This document shows, piece by piece, positions 27,136-34,487 of a DNA stretch of 64,000 nucleotides. Origin of the DNA: JBAZWE01 sp041658605 (GTDB taxonomy: Bacteria; Actinomycetota; Thermoleophilia; BMS3ABIN01); assembly GCA_041658605.1 (NCBI GenBank), contig JBAZZU010000004.1, positions 1-64,000 on the forward strand, written 5' to 3'. How positions within the stretch are numbered: position 1 is the first letter of the stretch; each line of letters starts with the position of its first letter. The position numbers and the translations under genes are program-made. Below the pieces are notes generated by a model. The model was not told the DNA's origin, did not search any database, and saw nothing but the letters and a program-made list of their open reading frames with translations.

Positions 27136-28515
27136 ATGAAAGTGTTTAAGAAAGTCGGCACCCGCAGGTTGTTCATGATGGTGCCTTTTATTCTGTTGGT
27201 TATTTTTGTCATAGCCCTGAGCGGACCGATCACTTCGGGCGGAGCCTATGGTTTGACTGAACCTCTGCCGCCCCCGGTGCCCGGTTTCACGCCGGCGCCG
27301 CTTCCGGGCGCAGGCAGTTTCAACTCGATCGTCACGGTTGGCATGGTTGACGCGCTTCTGGCGGACAATGCCAACCATGGCAACGCCGTAGCTCCGAACG
27401 TCCACATCATCGATGTCCGTTCCTCGTTTGAGTACCTTGCCGATGTATGTCCCATGCAGACAGCGCTGGGCCTGCCCACGTATACCGTGACCAACACGGG
27501 GCATCCTTCGTGGAACTGGCCTGACGCGACTCCCGAGGAGGCCTTCTCGAATCCTTACTGGATCGGATTCCACTGGAATGGCGTTCCCTATGCATCTCTC
27601 TGGAACATCAGGATGCAGGAAAACCCGAACTTCCGTAACTACCTTGACGCTTTGGTCGCTGACGGAAGCATCAAGAAGAACGACAACCTGATCTTCCTCT
27701 GCCAGACCGGTTATCGCGCCTCATGGGCGGGACAGGTTGCCGCCAGCATGGGCTTCACCAACGTGAACGTGCTGCACGGTGGCATGCTCGCCTGGTCTGA
27801 TGACTGGTATGCGGATGATGGAATGTACGCGAACAATCTGCCCGGCGACATCTCGCCCGGCGATTGTCCGCCGGAAGCAGCGCCCGCGGTTAATTGCGAC
27901 CCGGATAACGTCGCGGGCCCGGCTGCCCGTCCCAAATCCACGGTTCAGACCGCGCCATGGAAGTATGATACCGGCCGCATGGCTCTCGTTGGCGCTCCGG
28001 TCGTCTGGAACGGCACCGAGCCGCATGTTGGCGTCAAGGCCGAGTGGTTGCCGGGAGACTTCCAGCTCTCACCGAGCACAGGAAATGTACTATGGGCCAG
28101 TTATGCTGATTACACCAACAGGTTGCTCACGGTTAACCTGCAGCTGACCAGCAACGCACCGGCTCCTCCAGGTCCGCTGAACTATCCGGCTTCCTGCGGC
28201 GGCGCCCCGGCGCCCGCCGGTTCATGTGAGCAGGTATACCAGGCGGCTCACGGAACGGCGTATAACGCCGCGGTCGTTTACACGTCTACCACCAATGGCG
28301 TTATAGCTACCGGCCTGCCAGGAGCAATCGGCAATATCGGACCGAACGCAACGGGGACAGTTGCCGTCAAGTACAACGTTCCCCCTGGAGTAGTGTTCTT
28401 CAGGACCAGCGTGTACGCGAATGCGAATGATATGCCCGATCCGACTGCCCCGTATGGTCCGGACATGGCGTGGTACTTCACATATACGTATCCAGGACCA
28501 CCCCCGACGGTGTAA
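27136..28515 (+). CDS. Secreted rhodanese-domain protein with C-terminal YADY domain
   Basis: 459 aa. Signal peptide or anchor (RRLFMMVPFILLVIFVIAL). Residues ~60-230 hold a rhodanese domain: HIIDVRSSFEYL, then IFLCQTGYRASWAG with Cys189 in the active loop CQTGYR, and NVLHGGMLAWSDDWY. Rhodaneses carry sulfur or bind oxyanions; a secreted one is unusual. The domain has an insertion between strands. From ~315 the shared C-terminal domain opens with WASYADYTNRLLTV and ends YTYPGPPPTV. AGGAGG lies six bases before ATG 27136; the longer ORF from 27031 reads through the poly-G tract. A 43-aa peptide gene follows 10 bases on. Confidence 0.83.
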   Translation: MKVFKKVGTRRLFMMVPFILLVIFVIALSGPITSGGAYGLTEPLPPPVPGFTPAPLPGAGSFNSIVTVGMVDALLADNANHGNAVAPNVHIIDVRSSFEYLADVCPMQTALGLPTYTVTNTGHPSWNWPDATPEEAFSNPYWIGFHWNGVPYASLWNIRMQENPNFRNYLDALVADGSIKKNDNLIFLCQTGYRASWAGQVAASMGFTNVNVLHGGMLAWSDDWYADDGMYANNLPGDISPGDCPPEAAPAVNCDPDNVAGPAARPKSTVQTAPWKYDTGRMALVGAPVVWNGTEPHVGVKAEWLPGDFQLSPSTGNVLWASYADYTNRLLTVNLQLTSNAPAPPGPLNYPASCGGAPAPAGSCEQVYQAAHGTAYNAAVVYTSTTNGVIATGLPGAIGNIGPNATGTVAVKYNVPPGVVFFRTSVYANANDMPDPTAPYGPDMAWYFTYTYPGPPPTV

Positions 28516-28525
28516 GGAGAAGCAG

Positions 28526-28657
28526 ATGACTGATAATAACAAGCTCGACATCTATTCGAAGCCGGAGCTGACCAGGCACGATAACCTGAAGGCGATCACC
28601 TTCGAGTGCCCCCAGTGGCAGTGCAGTGTGACGGTACCGCCGCCACCGGCTCCTTAA
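28526..28657 (+). CDS. 43-aa RiPP-precursor-like peptide
   Basis: AAGGAG overlaps the rhodanese stop, six bases before ATG. The N-terminal part, IYSKPELTRHDNLKAIT, has the Y-x2-P-x-L-x3-x-x-L-x2-[IL]-T pattern of leader peptides read by PqqD-like (RRE) domains, best known from lasso and related precursors. The tail FECPQWQCSVTV then PPPPAP has two Cys four apart and a Pro-rich end, and could be a core. No maturation enzymes (B/C proteins, radical SAM) lie in the window. It may instead be a small protein working with the rhodanese. A strong terminator follows. Confidence 0.6.
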   Translation: MTDNNKLDIYSKPELTRHDNLKAITFECPQWQCSVTVPPPPAP

Positions 28658-28713
28658 GGATGAACATGGCAGCCGGTACTGTGTGATCGTGGCTGGCAGC
28701 GATATATAAGACA

Positions 28714-28749
28714 GGGGGGCGGCGCCTTCGGCGCCGCCCCCCCTTTTTT
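28714..28749 (+). terminator. Strong intrinsic terminator
   Basis: 13-bp perfect GC stem (GGGGGGCGGCGCC and its complement) closed by a 3-base loop, then TTTTTT at 28744-28749. Ends the rhodanese-peptide transcript. Confidence 0.93.
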
Positions 28750-28775
28750 CCGGGACATTTCTCGACACATGTCTG

Positions 28776-28900
28776 GACATCGAGTCCCATGGGAACGATC
28801 CCGGGAAGGGTGATACAGGCCAGTGGGGCCAGCAGGAAGAGAACGCCGCGCTTGACCGGTAATATTCCGCTTAGCTGATTACATCCGGCAGGCGCCGCAA
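28776..28900 (-). pseudogene. Remnant of the 5' end of the PIG-V gene
   Basis: Reading leftward from TTG 28900, nine codons (RRLPDVIS then stop) and, after a frame change, VLFLLAPLACITLPGIVPMG match the start of the PIG-V protein (RRLPEALRE, ALFLLAPLAYVTLPRIDPMG). The likeness stops near 28776, just beyond the terminator. It stands directly after the intact yhaM stop, in the position the intact PIG-V gene holds relative to the yhaM remnant at 24946. Confidence 0.88.
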
Positions 28901-28903
28901 TTT

Positions 28904-29926
28904 CTAGTCCTCCGCTTTCCTCAAATAAAGAAAACGGTCGAGGGGGCGGTTGAACTCGCTCCAGGGATCGTCGGAATCGGCGCGTTTGCGCTCAAAGATG
29001 TTCGCCTTGGCGTCGATGTCGTCGGCGTGGTTGAGGATGAATGCCTCAGGCGTCTTGGGTCGTATCGGTGAACCGTATTCCTTTTCGCCGTGGTGAGAAA
29101 GGATCAGGTGCAGAAGCTGTAGCGCCAGTTCCCGGGGGAATTCCTCCGGCTGTGCGCCGGCGCCACCGCCCTCAAGTTGCAACTGGCCGGAATCCACGCC
29201 TTCCCCGGGAATGCCTTCCAGCCGGCTGATCGCGTCCGCCACGATTTTCTCACCAATGACGATATGACCCAGAAGCCGGCCCTTGTCGGAATAATCTATC
29301 GCCGTGGAATAGTTGAACTCCACCGTCTTGCCGATGTCGTGCAGGATCGCGGCCGTCACCAGCAGGTCGCGGTTGATATCCTGGTACTGTCCCGCGATCG
29401 CGTCAGCCACCCGGCTTACGGACAGGGAATGCTCCAGCAGCCCGTGTATGTAATTGTGGTGGATGCCCTTGGCCGCCGGCGCCTGGCAATAGGCGCGGTA
29501 CATGTCGTCGGTGAAGATCTCGTCGAGCAGCAGGGAAAGGTAAGTATTGGTGATGCTGTCGCGGATGCCGGCGAGTTCGGCTTCCATCTCGCCCATGTCG
29601 CGCGGGCTGGCTGGCTGCAGCGAAGCCGGGTCGACCTCATCTTCATCAGTGACCGGCGTGATATTCTCGAGATCGATTTCCAGCTGGTCGCGATAGTTGC
29701 TCTTCTTGACCCGGCCGGTAATCTTTACAACCTGGCCCTGATCGAAAGAATCAACCACGGCTTCTTCCACGCGCCATTTAACCGCTCCTATGATGCCGTC
29801 CGTGTTCATCAGGCGCAACAGCAGGAACTTGTTGCCGTTCTTGTCTTCACGAACGTTCTTGTTGGCGCAGATATAATAATTCTCGATCTTCTGGTTTTCT
29901 ACTGGCTTCTCAACCGTGGTATTCAT
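28904..29926 (-). CDS. yhaM: YhaM-type 3'-5' exoribonuclease (OB fold + HD)
   Basis: 340 aa. Residues ~15-95 form an OB-fold nucleic-acid-binding domain (KFLLLRLMNTDG, GQVVKITGRV). Residues ~160-300 form an HD domain: GLLEHSLSVSR, ILHDIGKTVEF (HD), LGHIVIGE and ILSHHGEKEYGSP. This order defines the YhaM family of Mn-dependent RNA/DNA 3' exonucleases. It starts three bases after the stop of the 66-aa gene upstream, in an operon. Its own last 26 codons exist as a decayed second copy at 24946. Confidence 0.9.
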   Translation of the reverse strand: MNTTVEKPVENQKIENYYICANKNVREDKNGNKFLLLRLMNTDGIIGAVKWRVEEAVVDSFDQGQVVKITGRVKKSNYRDQLEIDLENITPVTDEDEVDPASLQPASPRDMGEMEAELAGIRDSITNTYLSLLLDEIFTDDMYRAYCQAPAAKGIHHNYIHGLLEHSLSVSRVADAIAGQYQDINRDLLVTAAILHDIGKTVEFNYSTAIDYSDKGRLLGHIVIGEKIVADAISRLEGIPGEGVDSGQLQLEGGGAGAQPEEFPRELALQLLHLILSHHGEKEYGSPIRPKTPEAFILNHADDIDAKANIFERKRADSDDPWSEFNRPLDRFLYLRKAED

Positions 29927-29929
29927 TAT

Positions 29930-30130
29930 TCATTCCTTATCGTCTAGCTGTTCGTCAGGCTCGGGCACTGCCTTCAGGCGCTTCGCCTCTTGTTTTTCAG
30001 CTTCCTTTTCCTCGGCTTTTTCGATCAGTTCATCCAGGTTGCCGAGATTGAGTTTGAACGCTCCGGCCCCCTTCTTGTAAAAGCCAGGCTTGCCAGGAAG
30101 ATATTCGACATTGTCATTTTCTTCCGTCAT
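29930..30130 (-). CDS. 66-aa charged protein upstream of yhaM
   Basis: Very charged, helical (LNLGNLDELIEKAEEKEAEKQEAKRLKAVPEP), with an N-terminal NVEYLPGKPGFYKKG. GGAGGA lies three bases before ATG 30130; an ATG at 30151 has no site. It stops three bases before the yhaM start. No family recognised. Confidence 0.7.
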   Translation of the reverse strand: MTEENDNVEYLPGKPGFYKKGAGAFKLNLGNLDELIEKAEEKEAEKQEAKRLKAVPEPDEQLDDKE

Positions 30131-30237
30131 AAGTCCTCCAATGTCATTCATGGCTTAACATCTTGCCGGTTCAGGCTGTCAAGCCTTTGTCTATTCTATA
30201 TCATAGAATACGCAGCAGACAGAGAGGTGTGAGGGAC

Positions 30238-30313
30238 GGGCAGGGCAGGATATGCCCGCCTTCGCTGAAGGCGTCTTCGACAAACGCTGCGGTGGGCATA
30301 TCCTGCCCTGCCC
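30238..30313. repeat. Perfect 20-bp inverted repeat with internal hairpin
   Basis: Arms 30238-30257 and 30294-30313 are exact reverse complements (starting GGGCAGGGCAGG). The 36-base interior holds a second small hairpin (GCCTTC-GCT-GAAGGC). It lies between divergent genes: the 66-aa/yhaM operon and the hydrolase at 30392. It has no open frame. It may be a MITE-like or REP-like element, or a bidirectional RNA structure. Confidence 0.8.
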
Positions 30314-30391
30314 TTGAGGAAGATGGAAATAAGCGTAACTGGCGTTGATGTTTATAGAATCGTAGATTCTAATAAACGCAAAGGAGAACTT

Positions 30392-31207
30392 ATGAACGCG
30401 AAATTCACTTTGCTCGGCACCGGCGGATGGATACCAACGGTCCGCCGTGAGACCACCTGCGCCATCCTCAGCTTTCCCGAAGCGCTGTTCATCTTCGATG
30501 CCGGAACCGGGCTGGCGCGCCTGCTTGAAGAAAGGTTTCGCCCCGAGCTGGAGCCGGGCCGCGAGGTGCATCTTTTCCTGACCCATTACCATCTGGACCA
30601 CATCGCCGGCCTCGTCTATCTGCCCGCCATGTTCAAGGGCCGCACGGTCCACCTGCACCCGCCGGCGGCGTCGGTGACCGGTGTGGATCCCCTGGAGACG
30701 ATCGACTCGATAGTGCGCAAGCCGTTCAACCCGGCATCGCTCGCGGACATGCCGGTAAATATCAGCGTCGAGCCGCTGGATGAGGGTGGGCATGAAATCG
30801 AAGGCATTGCAGTCCGGGTCCGCAGACAGATCCACCCGGATCCCTCCGTGGCTTACAGGATCGCCGACCTGCTGGTATTCGCGACCGACACGGCGGCGGA
30901 TCCGGCGACGGCCGAGTTCTCCCGCGGAGCGCAGCTTCTGGTACACGAGGCGTGGATCGACGGGGCGGAGGAGGACGACCCGGCGACCGAACACATCGCC
31001 CGCGAAACCTACGTCGGCCACACTTCAGCCCGGCAGGCCGCCGGGCTGGCACAGCTGGCGGGAGTAGATGAACTCGTGCTCTGCCATCTCAGTCCTGTGC
31101 GCGGCGCGGATTATCACAACCGCATGCTTGCCGCCGCGCAGGAAATATTCCCGCGGACGATGATACTCGAGGACGGGGAATCAATAGAATTCAAGACTGA
31201 AAAATAA
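30392..31207 (+). CDS. Metallo-beta-lactamase-fold hydrolase (RNase Z-like subgroup)
   Basis: 271 aa. FLTHYHLDHIAGL is the HxHxDH metal motif; LVHEAWID and a His in LVLCHLSPV provide further ligands. The order and GTGGWIPTVRRETTC start resemble RNase Z/ElaC-type hydrolases, but the exosite and the PxKxRN block are not evident, so a general phosphodiesterase or hydrolase is the safe call. AAGGAG lies five bases before ATG 30392. A short inverted repeat (TAGAATC-G-TAGATTCTA) at 30355-30373 sits in its leader. Confidence 0.82.
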   Translation: MNAKFTLLGTGGWIPTVRRETTCAILSFPEALFIFDAGTGLARLLEERFRPELEPGREVHLFLTHYHLDHIAGLVYLPAMFKGRTVHLHPPAASVTGVDPLETIDSIVRKPFNPASLADMPVNISVEPLDEGGHEIEGIAVRVRRQIHPDPSVAYRIADLLVFATDTAADPATAEFSRGAQLLVHEAWIDGAEEDDPATEHIARETYVGHTSARQAAGLAQLAGVDELVLCHLSPVRGADYHNRMLAAAQEIFPRTMILEDGESIEFKTEK

Positions 31208-31253
31208 GAACTTCCGGCGTTCGCAACGGCAGAGCCGCAGCTGGCGGGGTCTG

Positions 31254-31898
31254 TCAGGCGGCGCCATCACCGGTTCCATCGGAGCCTGCCGCTGCCGGGT
31301 TCACAGGCTCCGGCACCTGCGGTTCGGAATCGGGGTTATTGTCGAGTTTTGCCTTGCGCCGCCGCCGGACCGTCCACAAGACGACCACGGCCAGAACCAG
31401 AACGCCAAAGGCAATGGCGGCGCCCCGGCCGAGCCAGGTGCTGATCTTCTGCCAGCTTGCCCCGAAGAAATATCCTAAAACCAGGTAGAGCGACACCGAG
31501 AGGATAGAACCGGCAACGTTGTAAGCGAGGAAGGTCTTGTAAGGCATGCGCCCGATACCGGCGGCTACCGGCCCGAGCGATTTAACCACAGCCACGAAGC
31601 GCCCGATGAGGATCGTTTTGCCGCCATGGACGTCGAAGTATCTCTGCGCCTTCTCCAGGTACCTTTCCCTGAAGAAGAAGAACCGGCCGTAGCGCCTCAG
31701 GAAATTTACGCCTCCGAAGCGTCCCACGGCATAGCCGGCGCTGTCTCCCAGAATCGCGCCTATCGAGGCCAGCACGATCAGCCACATCAGGCTGAGCCTC
31801 CCCTGCGATGCAAGCAGGCCGGCGACCAGCAGGGTGACATCCCCCGGCATGATTAGCCCGATAAATGCCGAGTTCTCCAGAAAGGTCATGGCGAGCAC
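31254..31898 (-). CDS. DedA-family membrane protein; start uncertain
   Basis: 214 aa from GTG 31898. ENSAFIGLIMPGDVTLLVAG, GAILGDSAGYAVGRFGG, GRFVAVVKSLGPVAAGIGRM and NVAGSILSVSLYLVLGYFFG are characteristic of DedA (VTT-domain) proteins, lipid scramblase-like flippases of undecaprenyl phosphate or phospholipids. The tail is Pro/Asp-rich. The normal family N-terminus (LPQLEFWGYWIVL) reads on upstream of GTG 31898 in the same frame but has no standard start codon. An ATG at ~31972 would join it if one G were removed, so a frameshift or sequence error near 31968 is possible. Confidence 0.78.
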   Translation of the reverse strand: MLAMTFLENSAFIGLIMPGDVTLLVAGLLASQGRLSLMWLIVLASIGAILGDSAGYAVGRFGGVNFLRRYGRFFFFRERYLEKAQRYFDVHGGKTILIGRFVAVVKSLGPVAAGIGRMPYKTFLAYNVAGSILSVSLYLVLGYFFGASWQKISTWLGRGAAIAFGVLVLAVVVLWTVRRRRKAKLDNNPDSEPQVPEPVNPAAAGSDGTGDGAA

Positions 31899-32067
31899 GA
31901 TCCAGTAGCCCCAGAACTCCAGCTGCGGGAGGATCGTGTTGTTCAGGATTTCGTCCAGGCCTGCCGCCTTCCATGATGATGCCGCCGTTTGATGGCATAG
32001 GATATCAGAAGGAAGAGCGTGGCTGCGAGGGGCAGCGAAAAAAAACTGCGAAGTGCGGCCGGCCTTG

Positions 32068-32418
32068 CTACTTGCCGGTGGCAGTCTCCCTGTACGCCTC
32101 GGACAGCTTCTGCTCGCGGGCGAGCTGTTCGGCCATCACTTCGCGCAACAGGTCGAAGGCGCTGATAACCTTGAAATTGGCGATACGGTAGAAGACGTTC
32201 ACACCCTGGCGGCGCGAATATACAAGGGAGCGCTGGCGCAGGACCGCGAGGTGTTGCGAGACAGTGGCCTGCGGCAACTCGAGGGAACTCGCCAGCTCGC
32301 CCACGGTTTTTTCATCGTCGCGCAGCTCGTTCAGGATCAGCAGCCTTTTGGGATCGGCCAGCGCCTTGCAGATCTGCGCATGCAGTCTGAAAAGATCTTC
32401 TTTTACATCCGGATCCAT
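32068..32418 (-). CDS. ArsR-family transcriptional regulator
   Basis: 116 aa. Winged HTH: KALADPKRLLILNELRDDEKTVGELASSL, recognition helix PQATVSQHLAVLRQRSLV, and wing SRRQGVNVFYRI. No metal-binding ELCVCDL motif, so the inducer is not a classical arsenic/cadmium site; members of this kind often sense redox or sulfur species. A long C-terminal helix follows. It lies divergent from trxB, with a palindrome between them (32493-32520). Confidence 0.85.
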   Translation of the reverse strand: MDPDVKEDLFRLHAQICKALADPKRLLILNELRDDEKTVGELASSLELPQATVSQHLAVLRQRSLVYSRRQGVNVFYRIANFKVISAFDLLREVMAEQLAREQKLSEAYRETATGK

Positions 32419-32492
32419 ACTTCCCCCTTATTCGTCACCCCCTCAGGTTGAGAAGGCCACGTTTTAAACAGTTATTCTTTTATAAATACTAT

Positions 32493-32520
32493 TACATATA
32501 TAGACATTCTTCAATATGTA
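32493..32520. promoter_or_regulatory. Candidate ArsR-family operator
   Basis: Inverted repeat TACATAT / ATATGTA with a 14-base centre, 75 bases upstream of the ArsR start. ArsR-family regulators bind AT-rich imperfect palindromes near their own gene. Inference from position and symmetry only. The rest of 32419-32802 holds a terminator and the trxB leader; no gene seen. Confidence 0.4.
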
Positions 32521-32664
32521 GATGTTTCAAACATTGGAAAACGGATAGGTTCCAGTTGACTTGTCACCATTGTATTAGTGATTTACAGGTGTCAGGTTTT
32601 AGCTGATTTTGTCCGCTGGTTGATTTTCAGAACTCGGTCTGGGTCAATCGAGGACATGCTTCAC

Positions 32665-32694
32665 GGGCGGCCTCACGGTCGCCCCTTATTTTTA
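32665..32694 (+). terminator. Orphan terminator before trxB
   Basis: 8-bp stem GGGCGGCC / GGTCGCCC (one G-U) with TCAC loop, then CTTATTTTT. No plus-strand gene precedes it, so it may end a short RNA started near 32530, or attenuate trxB. Confidence 0.55.
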
Positions 32695-32802
32695 GACCTG
32701 TCGAAAATCCTTTTGCCCTCCGGAATCCTATCTGCCTTTCATGCTTCTAACAGTCAATCAATTTGATAGAATCATTCACCAGCTTCATACAGGAGGAAAT
32801 CA

Positions 32803-33729
32803 ATGGTGGAAATATATGATGTGATCATTATTGGCGGCGGACCGGCCGGGTTGACGGCGGGCCTTTACTGCGGACGCGCCAGGCTGAAGACGCTGCTCCT
32901 GGAAAAGGCGACCACCGGGGGACAGGCGGCGACCACGGACGAAATCGAGAATTATCCGGGCTTTCCCGAGGGGATAGGCGGTTACGAGCTCACCGAGAAG
33001 ATGAAGCAGCAGGCGGTGCAGTTCGGGACCGAGCTCAAGGAGATCAAGCCGGTTGAGACTATCGAGGTCGAGGGCGACGAGCGGATCGTAAAGACCGAGG
33101 ATGAGGAGTACCGCGCCAGGGCCATCATAATCGCCAGCGGCGCTGAACCCGGTACCCTTGGAGTCCCGGGCGAAGCCGAGTTCCGGGGCAAGGGCGTCTC
33201 TTACTGTGCCACCTGTGACGGCGCATTCTATCGCGACAAGGTCGTGGCGGTCATCGGCGGAGGAAACTCCGCGGTCGAGGAGGCTATCTTCCTGACGAAG
33301 TTCGCGAGCAAGGTCTATATCGTCCATCGCCGCGATGAGCTCAGGGCCGACAAGATCGTGCAGGAAAGGGCCTTGAAGAACGAAAAAATCGAAATCGTCT
33401 GGGATTCGCATCTAAAGAAGATCCTCGGAGAAAACAAGGTCGAGGAGATCGTGGTGGAGCACAAGACGACCCGCGAGCGCACGGAGTACAAGGTCGACGG
33501 CGTCTTCTTTTACATAGGGACAGTCCCCAACACGGTTTTTTGCGAGGGCGTGATCGAGCTCGACGAACGTGAATTCATAATCACGGACGATAATCTCGAG
33601 GCAAGCACGCGTGGCATCTTCGCCTGCGGCGACTGCAGGGCCAACCTGCTCAAACAGGTGTCGGTGGCGGTTGGCGAGGGCGCTCTGGCCGCAGTAGAGG
33701 CTGAGAAATATATCGAGGAAAACGCTTAG
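32803..33729 (+). CDS. trxB: Thioredoxin reductase
   Basis: 308 aa. FAD site IIGGGPAGLTAGLYCGRA, redox pair CATCDGAFYRDK, NADPH site VIGGGNSAVEEA, and C-terminal FACGDCRANLLKQVSVAVGEGALAA. All standard for low-Mr TrxB. AGGAGG precedes ATG. trxA follows 72 bases on. It transfers electrons from NADPH to thioredoxin and thus to thiol and possibly selenol enzymes such as the UPWC protein. Confidence 0.97.
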   Translation: MVEIYDVIIIGGGPAGLTAGLYCGRARLKTLLLEKATTGGQAATTDEIENYPGFPEGIGGYELTEKMKQQAVQFGTELKEIKPVETIEVEGDERIVKTEDEEYRARAIIIASGAEPGTLGVPGEAEFRGKGVSYCATCDGAFYRDKVVAVIGGGNSAVEEAIFLTKFASKVYIVHRRDELRADKIVQERALKNEKIEIVWDSHLKKILGENKVEEIVVEHKTTRERTEYKVDGVFFYIGTVPNTVFCEGVIELDEREFIITDDNLEASTRGIFACGDCRANLLKQVSVAVGEGALAAVEAEKYIEENA

Positions 33730-33801
33730 TTACAATTTCTCTTTCATGCAATATAATGTTCCCGTTTGAATCAGACTTTCCATCCCCCCAAAGGAGGAAG
33801 A

Positions 33802-34131
33802 GTGAGCGACAAGATTTCCGAAGTCACGGACGCAACTTTTGAGGCTGAGGTACTGAAAGCCACAAGCCCGGTTCTGGTGGATTTCTGGGCGCCCTGGTGC
33901 GGCCCCTGCAGGACCATGGCGCCGATCCTGGACGAGATAGGCGAAGAGCATGACGGCAAGATACAGGTGAGAAAGCTCAACGTGGATTCCAATCAGGTGA
34001 CGGCCAGCAACTACGACGTGCTGAGCATCCCGACCCTTTTCCTTTTCGAGGGCGGCGAAGTGAAGAAGAAGCTCATCGGCGCCCTGCCGAAAAAGAAACT
34101 GCTGGAAGAGCTGGCGCCCTGGCTGGGTTGA
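33802..34131 (+). CDS. trxA: Thioredoxin
   Basis: 109 aa. VDFWAPWCGPCRTMAPIL holds the WCGPC active site; LSIPTLFLFEGG has the cis-Pro. The start is GTG 33802, five bases after AGGAGG; the in-frame ATG at 33766 would add a non-thioredoxin tail. Confidence 0.96.
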   Translation: MSDKISEVTDATFEAEVLKATSPVLVDFWAPWCGPCRTMAPILDEIGEEHDGKIQVRKLNVDSNQVTASNYDVLSIPTLFLFEGGEVKKKLIGALPKKKLLEELAPWLG

Positions 34132-34165
34132 TCGTGCCGGAAGCCCTGCATCAGGAAAGGAAGAA

Positions 34166-34345
34166 ATGCCGTTCGTCGAAATAAAGCTTTACGAAGGCCG
34201 GACACGCGAGCAGAAGGAAGCCCTGGTAGACAGGATAACCGAGGCATTCGTCGATATCGCCGGCACCCCGAAAGAACATGTCTGGATCGTCTTCCGCGAT
34301 GTGCCGAAAGACCAGTGGGCGATGAACGGGGAGCTGCAGGGGTAG
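34166..34345 (+). CDS. 4-oxalocrotonate tautomerase family enzyme
   Basis: 59 aa, the right size for a monomer of this hexameric family. MPFVEIKLYEGRT starts with the catalytic Pro exposed after Met removal; EQKEALVDRITEAFVDIAG and HVWIVFRDVPKDQWAMNG are typical. AGGAAAGGAAG precedes ATG. Too short for usual ORF lists. Third gene of a trxB-trxA-tautomerase cluster, 34 bases after trxA. Confidence 0.88.
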   Translation: MPFVEIKLYEGRTREQKEALVDRITEAFVDIAGTPKEHVWIVFRDVPKDQWAMNGELQG

Positions 34346-34487
34346 ATATCGATGCAACCTGTACTGCGGTTGCCCTTTTCCCGCAATCGACTGGATATCG
34401 GGCAGCCGGTTTATCTGGATAAATAGCTTTGTTGCACGCGCCATTTATGATTTATAGGCGCGTATTCCATACGCAGACAGGCAGAAT

